Shown: piece by piece, positions 48,987-59,600 of the stretch
How the letters are laid out: each line of letters opens with the position of its first letter
How positions within the stretch are numbered: the first letter of the stretch is position 1
From: Erigeron canadensis
Lineage: Eukaryota; Streptophyta; Magnoliopsida; Asterales; Asteraceae
DNA: 64,000 nucleotides
NCBI RefSeq assembly: GCF_010389155.1
Contig: NC_057762.1
Span: 8,729,513 to 8,793,512, forward strand
Reading direction: 5' to 3'
Made by a program: the position numbers and the translations under genes
Notes under the pieces: model-generated
Database searches by the model: none
Seen by the model: only the letters and a program-made list of their open reading frames with translations
What the model was told of the DNA's origin: nothing

Positions 48987-50510
48987 ATGGCTATCCATTT
49001 GCAATGCTCTGTTTCATGTTCTGCTGACCAGGTTGACCTGAAAACATGGAACAAAATCATCAAAAGACAAGTAACTGAAGGGAACATCAAGAGTGCATTT
49101 CAGTCATATCAACAGATGCGACAAAAATTCACTCCTGATAACTTCACCTATCCTGTCTTACTCAAAGCAGTTTCTAATCTTTCTTATCACCGAATCGGGT
49201 TAGCCCTCCATGGCCAGATAGCGAAAACACAATTTGAAAACCACATGTTGGTTCAAACCTCACTTCTCAACATGTATTCGTCTGTTAAACGGATTAAAGA
49301 TGCTCGTAGAGTGTTTGATAGTATGGAAGTGAAGGATATAGTTGCTTGGAACTCCATGTTGGACGCATGCATTTCATCCGGGATTCTGGATGTTGCTATC
49401 CAACTCTTTCGATTTATGCCTGTGAGGGATGTTTTTACATATAATATCATGCTGTCTGGGTATGCAGATATAGGTGATATGGATTCGGCAAGGGTTGTAT
49501 TTGACGAGATTCCGGTAAAAAGTACTATTTCATGGAACTCGATGATTCTGGCATGCGGGAATTACGGGGACATGGAAAAAGCACGTATGGTCTTTGATGA
49601 AATGCCTGAACGAAATGTCATCTCATGGAATACATTGCTTGGAACATATTTGAACAACGGGCTGCTTGAGGAAGTTGTCCTGCTTTTTGAGAAGATGAAA
49701 TTGGAGAAGATTGTACCCCCAGATTATCTTACAGTAACAACCGCCTTATCTGCTTGTGCAGGATTAGGCTTGCTTGAAAAAGGCCGTGAAATTCATATAT
49801 ATGTGCTTGATTTGGGACTAATGTCGAGTAGATATGTAATCACTGCCTTAATAGATATGTATGCCAAATGTGGATGTGTAGAGAGCTTTTTGAGTGTGTT
49901 TTACAAGTCTAAAGTACGAGATGTTTTCTGTTGGAATGCACTGATATCTGGACTTGCTCTTCATGGCTACGGGATTATTGCCCTCAGAGTGTTCAATGAT
50001 ATGCTACAAACAACAAAGCCGGATGATGTAACCTTCATAGCTTTGCTTAGTGCATGCAGCCATTCAGGGCTTATAGAAGAGGGCCGGACCCTCTTTGAAT
50101 GTATAGACATAGATTATGGTGTGACTCGTAAAATGGAGCATTACGGGTGTTTTGTTGATCTTCTTGGCAGAGCGGGGTTTCTTGAAAGTGCATACACGAT
50201 CATTGATAACATGCCGTTTAGGCCAGGCAAGTCGGTTTTGGGTGCATTGCTGAGTGCTTGTGTGAGTTATAGGGATCTTGAGATAGGGAAGAAAGTAGTG
50301 AAGATACTCTTAACAAACGAAGGTGTTGAGGACTTGAACGATGGGGATTACATGATGATGTCTAACTTGTACGCTTCGTGTGACCATTGGGACGAAGCGG
50401 ATCGTTGGAGATCAATGATGAATGATTCAGGGATTGTTAAGACTGCAGGGTCGAGCTCCATCAATGTTGGTAATAGAATACATAAGTTTTTGGCTGGGAA
50501 TCTCCATTGA
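48987..50510 (+). CDS. Pentatricopeptide repeat (PPR) protein, PLS class, E-type end
   Basis: PPR proteins bind organelle RNA in a sequence-specific way and act in editing, splicing or processing. Single exon, 507 aa. The start is the ATG at 48987; ATGs at 48979 and 48983 are out of frame. PLS-type repeats run from about residue 18 to 410, with phrases such as DIVAWNSMLDACISSG, DVFTYNIMLSGYADIGDMDSARVVFDEIP, NVISWNTLLGTYLNNG, ALIDMYAKCG, DVTFIALLSACSHSGLIEEG and MEHYGCFVDLLGRAGFLESA. The last 100 residues (GALLSACVSYRDLEIGKKV, MMSNLYASCDHWDEADRWRSMM, SINVGNRIHKFLAG) are an E/E+-like extension. No DYW deaminase domain is present. The N-terminus has no obvious targeting peptide. It has no counterpart I recall in the matching Arabidopsis block. 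Confidence 0.93.
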   Translation: MAIHLQCSVSCSADQVDLKTWNKIIKRQVTEGNIKSAFQSYQQMRQKFTPDNFTYPVLLKAVSNLSYHRIGLALHGQIAKTQFENHMLVQTSLLNMYSSVKRIKDARRVFDSMEVKDIVAWNSMLDACISSGILDVAIQLFRFMPVRDVFTYNIMLSGYADIGDMDSARVVFDEIPVKSTISWNSMILACGNYGDMEKARMVFDEMPERNVISWNTLLGTYLNNGLLEEVVLLFEKMKLEKIVPPDYLTVTTALSACAGLGLLEKGREIHIYVLDLGLMSSRYVITALIDMYAKCGCVESFLSVFYKSKVRDVFCWNALISGLALHGYGIIALRVFNDMLQTTKPDDVTFIALLSACSHSGLIEEGRTLFECIDIDYGVTRKMEHYGCFVDLLGRAGFLESAYTIIDNMPFRPGKSVLGALLSACVSYRDLEIGKKVVKILLTNEGVEDLNDGDYMMMSNLYASCDHWDEADRWRSMMNDSGIVKTAGSSSINVGNRIHKFLAGNLH

Positions 50511-50767
50511 GTACCTGTTGTAAAGTCAGGCAACAAAAAGCTGTAATAATATAACCAAAAGGTTAAGTTTGGATAGTTTATTTCTTTAAGGGGTGTTAGG
50601 TATGAACTATGGTTCTTTCTACTAGTTTCGAACTGGTTTTAGGTTTCCTTGGATTTTTCGGTTCAATTGGCTTTGTGATTATTTTATGATGATGTGTATA
50701 CTTTAATGTTATTTTTGGTTGTTAGTGAACTTTAAAGTTCATATTTTATTTTCTTTTATTATAACTA

Positions 50768-51346
50768 CTAGCTAATTAACCCGGGTTTAACCCGGACATA
50801 TTAATGAAGGTTTTAAAAAATGATCCTTTTCATTAAAGTTGAGATGAAATTGATTGAGTCCTATTTTTAATCAATGTGATAATTTACTAAACATTTTTTT
50901 GTTTTGATAATCAAAATACATATAACTATCTTCAAGTTTTTTTTGTATTAAATATATACTTAGTGTGCATAGAAAACAAATACAAATATATTATTCATAA
51001 CTTCAGAATAATATACCTTATATTTCAAATAAATATAATTAGCTTATTAACCCGCATGATATACGAATAATTTAAACATCTATTATAAAAAATTATTTAT
51101 ATAATGAAAATTTAAAATATTATTTATAAATTATTAGAGTTTTCAAATAAAATAAAAAAATTTTTATACAAAAACTACATCATAAATAATATAAATAAAA
51201 TAAATTTAAAGAAGGAAAGTATTTTTGACATCATAAATAATTTAAAGAAAAAAGAATTAAGCTTTTTAAAAATTGTAGAGGTGACACGTAAACTATTTTT
51301 GTAAAATGATTATGTCATAACAATTTTATTTTATTACATATAGAGA
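50768..51346 (-). mobile_element. Non-autonomous Helitron
   Basis: On the minus strand the 3' end has hairpin CCGGGTT/AACCCGG followed by about 11 bases and CTAG before T (A at 50767 on plus). The 5' end starts TCTCTATATGTAATAAAA after A (T at 51347 on plus). The body is A/T-rich. A second, weaker end near 51040 (ATTAGCTTATTAACCCGC) suggests a nested copy, so the pairing of ends is not certain. Confidence 0.6.
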
Positions 51347-51424
51347 TTTGATATTATTGTAACTGTTTTTTTTTTCCAACTATATTTGTTAGTTTTTAAA
51401 GTTTAGTAACATTTTTATAATTAA

Positions 51425-51987
51425 CTAGGATTTTTGCTCCGTGCGATACACGGTTCCTTTAATTATATTTTCAAAACTTTTAGTATTTAATCAATAAAAT
51501 TTCTAATAAGCAATATTTAAATAAAAAATTATATAAAATTAATTGAAAGTATTTAAAAATCTAATATTCAAAATTTTATTAATATCAGATTCACTACATT
51601 AATGAGTGGAAAAACAAAATATTATAATACATACATACATTTAGCAATAACAATTTTGTGAAATAAACTTGATATACTGACTTAGACACTTCGAACAAAA
51701 CACATGTTGATATAGACGTATTTATAGGTTAGTAATTAACAAACTTATATATTGAAAAAAGTGCTAGCAATTATTTATTTGGAAACAAATAAAAAGTTGA
51801 CTATTTTATTTAATATATTGTTATTTTATTTTATTCATATTGTAACGAAAAAGGAATGTAGTATATATTAAATGAAAAAATTCATGGAGATGACACATAG
51901 AAAAAATCTTATGTGACAAAGTATAAAGATAGTATTAAGTTGAGTTGGATGACTTTAGAATGTTAGGATAACTACCGTTTTATTAGA
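51425..51987 (-). mobile_element. Non-autonomous Helitron
   Basis: On the minus strand the 3' hairpin CCGTG/CACGG is followed by about 12 bases and CTAG before T (A at 51424 on plus). The 5' end reads TCTAATAAAACGG after A (T at 51988 on plus). It is 563 bp, non-coding and A/T-rich. Confidence 0.6.
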
Positions 51988-52119
51988 TATATAAATATAA
52001 AAATCGTGACTAATTCAGCTACAACTTTTTTTTTCTGTTTCACCAAAATATTTCCGCTTGGATAGCTTTAGTACTTTATATAAAAAAGAATTGCTCATTG
52101 CCATTTTCACGGGGTCTAC

Positions 52120-52312
52120 ATTACTTCAACGGTGTGTGAAGAAGTTAAAATGTAAATAGACATTACCTCTAGTTAAGTAGAGAAATTGCTTGTAGGTTTT
52201 ATCTAAATGGTAGAAAAAGACCTATACCCTTTGCATGGGATGAGAATTGAATGTCGGACCCCTGTCTCCAAAGATCAAAATGTATATCATTAATCCAAAC
52301 CACACTGCTTTT
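52120..52312 (-). mobile_element. tRNA-derived SINE
   Basis: On the minus strand it holds the same phrases as the copy at 38898-39123: a B-box-like GACATTCAATTCTCATCC, AAGGGTATAGG, TACCATTTAGATAAAACC and TAGAGGTAATG. Borders are approximate. Confidence 0.6.
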
Positions 52313-53441
52313 AGTTTTAATAAATTGTACGTATAAATTTACTTAAAAATTAAATTAATTTTCTTTTTCTTGCATACTAAAAAAACAATGATCTAATTAT
52401 TTCGAAAAATGTTAAACCCTCCTAAATATTAGTCTAAAAATCCTCCAAAAACTATAAGAATGTGACATGTGGTATCCACTAATTCTCTTCTCTTGATTTT
52501 GGCACATGGCTTCATCTAATAGTTAGAAGATTTTTAGGCCATTATATTAACAAGATTAATCATTTCCTAATTATGTGAAAGGATCAAGTGAAAACCAACA
52601 TATATGGTGAGAACCATGAGAATCACTAAGAAACCATCTCTGAGGGTTAAGGGATATGCCCGTACCGTATCGACCGACACCATCAAGTGACAACCCCTTT
52701 AGAACAGATGAGGGCAACGCCCGTACCGTATCCATATGTTTTCAACACGTAAACCATATGATTTTTACAAAAAAAATTTTTTTTCTTATTTTTTTTGAAA
52801 TGAGTTTTTGTTAAAAGAATATAAAAACAAAGAAAAAATTCAAGAAATAAAAAGATTAAATTGAAAAACCATACCAAAAACAAGAAGGGAAGGATTCTTG
52901 AATTCCATCATATGATGGAATTTGAAAGAATCTAATTTCAATTGCATACTAACCAAACAACTAATAAAATGGAATCTGAATCAACCAAACATAATGTGAA
53001 TTCCATGAAATTCCTTAAAATTCTGTAAACTAAACACCCCTTATGATTTTTAGAGTTCTCCCCATATATATTGTTCTTATGTTAACCTTATCCTCCCAAT
53101 TATTTATCAGATTAATAATTACATCTCTTCATTAACTGTAACCCATCGACATACATAAATAATTCAGAAAAAATATTAAATAATAAAAATAGTACTTATA
53201 GTAAGTCGTAACAAACGTGTGATGGAACACGTAGGAATGACATTTCAAACCAATGAAAACATGAGTTTGGCTTTATTGACCTTGTAAATCCCGTCTTCGT
53301 CAACTCCCCCCCAACACCTCACAAAGACCAAGTCACCACCACTCACCACCCCTCTTCTTCATTATTTCCCCCAAAATCTCAATTCCCATTTCATTCATTC
53401 ACTCTCTCAAAACCCTAAAAAAAAAAATCAAAAAAGAACAC
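52313..53441. other. ARO upstream region
   Basis: A/T-rich, with no additional gene. Around 52640-52735 the phrase GCCCGTACCGTATC occurs twice about 70 bp apart, which may be a small repeat. The 53280-53440 leader is C/T- and A-rich, as in many plant 5' untranslated regions. Confidence 0.4.
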
Positions 53442-55412
53442 ATGGCTGACATAGTCAAACAGATCCTCGCAAAACCAATTCAGCTAGCCGATCAAGTCAT
53501 CAAATTCGCCGATGAAGCAATTAACAACAAACAAGAATGCTCTGAACTGAAATCCAAAACCGAAAAACTCGCTGGTTTGTTACGACAAGCCGCACGTGCC
53601 AGTAACGATCTCTACGAACGCCCCACACGTCGTATAATCGACGATACTGAACAGGTACTCGACAAAGCCCTTTCGTTAACTCTAAAATGTAGAAATAATG
53701 GATTTGTTAAGCGTGTTTTTACTTTAATTCCTGCTGCGGCTTTTCGTAAGATGTCGTCCCAGTTAGAAAACTCGATAGGTGATGTTTCGTGGTTATTGCG
53801 TGTTTCTGCACCTAATAATAGTATGGATGAGTATTTAGGGTTGCCCCCAATTGCGGCCAACGAGCCGATTTTGTGTTTTATATGGGAACAGATTGCGATT
53901 TTGTATACCGGGTCGTTGGAGGATAGGAGCGACGCAGCAGCGTCGCTCGTTTCGTTAGCTAGAGATAATCATAGGTATGGAAAGTTGATTATTGAAGAGG
54001 GTGGGGTTAATCCGTTGCTTAAGTTAGTTAAGGAAGGGAAACCGGAAGGACAAGAGAATGCGGCAAACGCTATTGGGTTGTTGGGACGTGATCCTGAAAG
54101 CGTGGAACATATGGTCCATGCGGGTGTTTGTTCGGTTTTTGTTAAGGTTTTGAAAGAAGGCCCGATGAAAGTTCAAGCTGTTGTTGCTTGGGCTGTTTCT
54201 GAACTTGTGATGCATTATCCGAAATGTCAGGATTTGTTTGCGCAGCATAATATTGTGAGGTTGTTAGTTGGGCATCTTGCGTTTGAGACGGTTGAAGAGC
54301 ATAGTAAGTATGCGATTACTAGTATTAAACCGACTTCTATTCATGCTGTCGTTTTAGCTAGTAATAATACTAATACTGCTACTACGACGAATACTAATGT
54401 TGGTAATAAGGTGAATGATGATGAGGATAAGAGTCGAGTTTCTCATCCTACTGGTTCTAATAACCAACAGACTTTTAAGATGCATAATGTCGTTACTAGC
54501 ACAATGGCCATGAAAGACGGTGTGAAACCTGGAAACGGGTCGTTACCAAATACGCAGAAAACTGAAAATGCCGTTATCAAGAAACATAACGTTCACCATA
54601 ATGTTAGTCTTTCGATGTCTACTAATAGCTTACATAAAGGGAGGGAGTTAGAGGACTCTGCGACAAAAGCATATATGAAATCAATGGCTGCAAAAGCTCT
54701 TTGGCATCTAGCTAAAGATAATTCCGTCATATGTAAAAGCATTACTGAATCCCGAGCCTTACTTTGCTTTGCTGTTCTATTGGAAAAAGGTGCAGAAGAA
54801 GTTAGATACAATTCAGCAATGGCTCTCATGGAAATCACTGCCGTAGCTGAACAAGATTCTGAATTGAGAAGAGCTGCTTTTAAACCGAATTCACCAGCAT
54901 GTAAAGCTGTTACTGAGCAGTTACTACAAATAATTGAAAAAGCAGACTCCAGACTTTTATATCCATGTGTTATAGCCATTGGTAACTTGGCTAGAACTTT
55001 TCGTGCTACTGAGTCACGAATGATTCAACCATTGGTTCAGCTTCTTGAGGAACGAGAGCCCGAGATTTCTAAAGAAGCTGCGATTGCATTGACCAAATTC
55101 GCCTGTTCTGAAAACTACCTCCACCTTGATCACTCAAAGGCAATTATCCGTGCCGGTGGTGCAAAACACTTGATCCAGTTGGTGTACTTTGGGGAAGAAA
55201 TGGTTAAAACCCCTGCGTTGATACTTTTATGCTATATTGCTCTATTCGTGCCTGATAGTGAAGATCTAGCACAGGCTGAAGTGCTTACTGTTCTTGAATG
55301 GGCTTCAAAACAGTCTCAGTTTGTCCAAAATGAAATGGTGGAAACCCTTTTACAGGAATCCAAAGGCAGGTTGGAACTCTATCAATCTAGAGGATCAAGA
55401 GGTTTCCATTAA
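53442..55412 (+). CDS. ARO3: ARMADILLO REPEAT ONLY (ARO) protein
   Basis: ARO proteins support polar growth of pollen tubes, root hairs and trichomes and act with ROP GTPase signalling at the cell periphery. Single exon, 656 aa. The start MADIVKQILAKPIQLADQVIKFADEA is the typical family N-terminus, so the ATG at 53442 is well supported. A helical N-terminal region (1-120) precedes ARM repeats, for example EDRSDAAASLVSLARDNHRYGKLIIEEGGVNPLLKLVKEG and GQENAANAIGLLGRDPE (about 160-290). A Thr/Asn/Ser-rich insert (about 300-400) follows, then more ARM repeats to the end, including VRYNSAMALMEITAVA, LYPCVIAIGNLARTF and ISKEAAIALTKFA. There is no U-box, which separates it from ARM-type E3 ligases. 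The symbol follows the neighbouring genes; ARO1, ARO2 and ARO3 are close relatives. Confidence 0.93.
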   Translation: MADIVKQILAKPIQLADQVIKFADEAINNKQECSELKSKTEKLAGLLRQAARASNDLYERPTRRIIDDTEQVLDKALSLTLKCRNNGFVKRVFTLIPAAAFRKMSSQLENSIGDVSWLLRVSAPNNSMDEYLGLPPIAANEPILCFIWEQIAILYTGSLEDRSDAAASLVSLARDNHRYGKLIIEEGGVNPLLKLVKEGKPEGQENAANAIGLLGRDPESVEHMVHAGVCSVFVKVLKEGPMKVQAVVAWAVSELVMHYPKCQDLFAQHNIVRLLVGHLAFETVEEHSKYAITSIKPTSIHAVVLASNNTNTATTTNTNVGNKVNDDEDKSRVSHPTGSNNQQTFKMHNVVTSTMAMKDGVKPGNGSLPNTQKTENAVIKKHNVHHNVSLSMSTNSLHKGRELEDSATKAYMKSMAAKALWHLAKDNSVICKSITESRALLCFAVLLEKGAEEVRYNSAMALMEITAVAEQDSELRRAAFKPNSPACKAVTEQLLQIIEKADSRLLYPCVIAIGNLARTFRATESRMIQPLVQLLEEREPEISKEAAIALTKFACSENYLHLDHSKAIIRAGGAKHLIQLVYFGEEMVKTPALILLCYIALFVPDSEDLAQAEVLTVLEWASKQSQFVQNEMVETLLQESKGRLELYQSRGSRGFH

Positions 55413-56212
55413 ATTTTCATTATTCACATGCGTAAGTTTGCTTATTTATCGCTATTAGTTTACTTGCCAACATATGTGCTTATTGTTTTCATGTCGGGTA
55501 CATAATATTTATCGTCACATGTAATATTATGTCATTTTACATATTTGCAAAAACATATCCAAGCTTTCATTCTTTGTTATACCCATTGTAATGATATTCA
55601 AGTAAATGACAAGTGGTCATGCTTTAGATTTGCGATTTTCAAACTATTGGCACATATTTCGCGAAATGTGCTTGTGACAGCTGCTTATATCATGACCAAA
55701 TGTAGTCGAGAAAGTAATGTCTTGGCAATTTTGCTGTCTATTTGGCCCATGGGAATTTGAAGGAGCATATATGTGATGCTCATTTGTTTTCATATGTTAT
55801 TTTGGCCCACTTTTAGGCAAAATACCATTGTCAATTGAGAGTTTAACTCTCACAGGAAAGTGTAGTATATATCATGTCATGTCCCTTTAGTACTACAGTT
55901 GTCATAGAACCCGGACAACCACTCTAACAGCCGTATTATTTTGAGAAGATACTCTTTTCTTTTATGTTTTAGTGAGTTAAAAGGTATACATCATCTAGCT
56001 GTTGACAGTAGAGTAAATGGTTATTTTAAACGGATTGACCTTTCATTCAATACCATTGGAAGGGGTTTAGGAGACTAGCTTGTCAATGTTTTCCATTTGT
56101 TTAGTAATCATCAAGGTGCCTTACTAGTCGAACAATTAAATTTCTCACGAGAGATGTGAGGTTCAAAATTCTCCCGGTTTGGCAGTACACATCTAAGTCA
56201 AATTCGTCATGT
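55413..56212. other. ARO 3' region
   Basis: Probable 3' untranslated region followed by A/T-rich spacer. No gene or bounded repeat is seen. Confidence 0.4.
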
Positions 56213-56556
56213 CACTATAAATAATGTTGCATTTGTCCACACTTTTAGTGAGTGTGAAAAAATTAAAAATTTTGTTACGCGTGTAAAAATATGTATAACT
56301 AAAAGTGTGTAAAATTTTATCCACACTAAAAAAATGTGTAAAACTAAAATTTCACACTTTTTAGTATGGACTTTCATAATTATTTTGTAACACCCCACCG
56401 TAGACAAATGAAGTGTTACAAAATAATTATGAAAGTCCATACTAAAAAGTATGAAATTTTAGTTTTACATATTTTTACACACATAAAAGCGTAACAAAAT
56501 TTTTAATTTTTTCACACTCATTAAAAGTATAGACAAATGTAACATTATTTGTAGTG
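56213..56556. mobile_element. Foldback MITE with CACTA ends
   Basis: The ends CACTATAAATAATGTT and AACATTATTTGTAGTG are inverted. The whole element folds on itself: left arm 56213-56393, right arm 56413-56556, loop about 19 bases. The innermost 50 bp are nearly perfect (TTTTGTAACAC/GTGTTACAAAA onward). The left arm has about 37 extra bases. The flanking triplets (TGT, TGA) match only in part. Confidence 0.8.
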
Positions 56557-58036
56557 TGATGTTGTAATACGGAGTATATATTAAGAAAAACCTTTGTCAT
56601 ATCCTCGATGGCTCGATTTTCTCCTTCTTTATGTCTTTATCGTTGATTATGTTTCTAAGAGCATGATTGTTTGTCGATGTACAGCTTCGAATATTGTTTT
56701 TATTTCTTTAGAACTCCTCCAATCAGCATGTGTAAGCATATGTCGCATCACTTACCTGGTGATAAGTATGTTTAGATGTTATGTACAACTTCTGCCTAGT
56801 TTTATTGTTGGGACTATCTTAAGATTAGTCTCTTAGCTTGGAAAAGATCATCTCACGATAATTCTGTCTAATCTTTATTGTTATCATCTCACAACTATCT
56901 AAACAGCCGTTTGGTTTCTAGAATGTATATAGAATTTTGGTGGAATGAGATTTGAATTTTCTTTCTTGTTATATTTAACATATAAAATTCCAAATTCCAT
57001 TCTATTCCATCGAATTCTCACAAAATTGTATAAACCAAATTCCATCCTAACTAAAGTAAAAAAAATTTAAAACTAATATACATGCACGTGATAATAAAAT
57101 AGCATTGAGCATAAAATATAAGATTGAACATAAAAGATCAACATAGATCCTTGCTGTTTAAAAAAATAAATAAAAGAAAATCAACCTAGATATAAATATG
57201 TTCATTATCTATTATCGATTATTTTCTTCTCCTTTGGAAAATAACAAATTATCATTGGTACAGATTTCGCAAATAGAAACTGGTTAAATTGGTGATAAAG
57301 ACCATTTATTCAACTGGTCTCTAGGACTACTGATCTCTGTAATAGAGACCAGTTGACAACCGATCTTTATTCTCATATTAGAGACCAATGGTCTATAAAT
57401 GAAGAGGTCTCTATTCTTTTATTCCGCCTAGATTATTTCTTCCCATCATCAACATAAACTGGTCTCTATTCCATTTTTAATAAACATGTTTCTTTCTACG
57501 TAACTGGTCTTTATTCATTTTTATTTAAAAATAACGTGATGATATATATACCACCTCCAAACCTGACGCTGCTAATTCATTTTCACTAAAACCAGTATCA
57601 TACAATAACGTACAAAACCACATACAATACAAAAACAAACTTACAAAACCAAATCCAAATACAAACTTGTTGCTCAACAATTAAAAACCAAAACAAATCT
57701 TGCTCAATAATCAAATACCAAATCCAAAATTCTTGCTAGATAATCAAATTCAAATCCAAACTATTGCTACTAAAACATCAAGTTCAAACTAGTACCTAAT
57801 GCTTAATCGTACTATCCCAATATACTACATAGCATTATAGAAAACTAAACATATTCCAAAAGCTAAATAAAATTAAAGTTCCTACGCAAGTCATGAAATT
57901 CTAAGAATAAACGTAGTTAATTACGTAGTCCATACTTTAGTCACTTGGAACCGGAAATGCATTTGTCCAACAACGAACCATAGCATCTAATTGTGAGTGC
58001 TCGTAAGGTCTTCTAGTATTCCAAGGTATAGTATCT

Positions 58037-58038
<2 letters not shown>
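56557..58038. other. Intergenic region with AACTGGTCTCT motif array
   Basis: No gene is supported. Between about 57290 and 57515 the motif AACTGGTCTCT or its complement AGAGACCAGTT occurs about six times in both orientations, as in the subterminal parts of some DNA transposons, but no terminal repeat was found. Confidence 0.45.

Positions 58039-58082
<44 letters not shown>
58039..58082. repeat. (AT)n microsatellite
   Basis: About 22 uninterrupted AT units, just left of the Helitron at 58111. Confidence 0.95.
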
Positions 58083-58083
<1 letters not shown>

Positions 58084-58110
58084 TTTAACATTAATACTTC
58101 ATTACTTGTA

Positions 58111-58857
58111 CTAGCTAATCAACCCGGATTTAATCCGGGCCGTTGCAAATATGTTTCGTTACAAATACTAAATATAATTTGTAATAAGATGCAAAATTTG
58201 ATCTTAACATTACCAAACATTAAATTTAAGGTAAACAAAAGATCATAACTATAAATTTGTAATTAATAAAAATTGTTGTAAGTGTTGATATTAATAAGGC
58301 TGAAACTTCAAAGTCGTAGAATAATATTAACATCATAATCGGTAGATAATAATTATAATATAACCTGCAACCTATAAAAGCAAAACATGATTTACGTATC
58401 TATAACCATAAATTCGAAACATCAAGGGAGCTAAACCTATATGGTTATGTATTTTAACTTCAAAATAAATTTTTACGGAGATAGATATAGAAAATATCAT
58501 TAATTTAAATTTATAAATATTTAATCAAGACTTAAATCATTACTGTAAATTTGTAATTAATAAAAATTGTCGCCAAGAGAGCTAAACTTATGTAGTTATG
58601 TATTTTAACTCCAAAATAAATTTTTACTTGAAGATAGATATAAAAAATATCATTTATTTAAATTTATAAATATTTCATCAATACATAAATGAAAATTTTG
58701 AACTATGATAGACTAAAGAAAATATATGCTAAATTAGAATAAATGTATTTTTGAAACATGACATCATCTTTAATTATAAAAATTGTAGGAAAAAGTTATA
58801 GAATGACACATCATATTTTTTCTTCTAGAAACAATTCTTCTTTATTAATAATAGAGA
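58111..58857 (-). mobile_element. Non-autonomous Helitron, 747 bp
   Basis: On the minus strand the 3' end has the hairpin CCCGGATT/AATCCGGG, about 11 bases, then CTAG before T (A at 58110 on plus). The 5' end starts TCTCTATTATTAATAAAG after A (T at 58858 on plus), matching the A/T insertion rule. Internal sequence repeats TATGTATTTTAACTYCAAAATAAATTTTTAC twice about 180 bp apart. No Rep/helicase coding. Confidence 0.7.
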
Positions 58858-59296
58858 TATAAGAAAACTAATTGGAGAACCAGCTTGAATAATAAGATAC
58901 ATGAAATTACTTACAATAGACGAGAAAGATATATCTTATTACTACTTCTAAACTACATGAATGCTAAAAATGAAACCCAAAACTTTCAAAACCACAAAGG
59001 TTGTTTCCACCACCAGGGAAAAGTTACAATTGACTCATTCAAATATATTAAACTGAGGCTATTCTAATAACCACCTGTAATTAGATTATTAAAACTAACG
59101 TATTTGGATAATTAAAGCTGTATTTATATAAATTCACTTAGGTTATTATCGTTTTATTATATGTGAAATACTTAATCGGGTTTTGAGTAAGCCATAACTA
59201 AGAGTTTTCAAAACCAAAGTTAATTGAACAATTAAACGATTTCCTTGTTTGGTTTTACCCAAACGCTAAACCAAATTTGAATAACCCAACTCAATT

Positions 59297-59600
59297 TTTT
59301 TTTTTAAGTTGTGAATCATTTGTTGGTAATAGAGGATCTAGATTATGTTGTCTTAACCAAGTCCGCGCTAGAGAGTCCCCTCACCCTTAATACCTTGTAG
59401 GAGGAGAAACCCCTAACTAAACTGTTCAAAGACACGACATTTAATTGAGATAAAACAATGCCCCTCTGCAGGACTCAAACTTGTTCCACTGAAGGACTTT
59501 ATTTATGAAGTTCTTTGAAATATCTTTCTCATGTTTTGAACCCGAGACCCCCAACATGTAAATGTCAAATGAATTATGGATTATTCAGTTAATCCGAATA
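59297..59600 (-). mobile_element. SINE-like element with A-rich tail
   Basis: On the minus strand a B-box-like GGGTTCAAAACATG near 59540 is followed by a body with GGACTCTCTAGCGCGGACTTGG and ends in A11 (T run at 59297-59307). The fragment at 8105-8195 belongs to the same family. No duplication was found. Confidence 0.5.
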
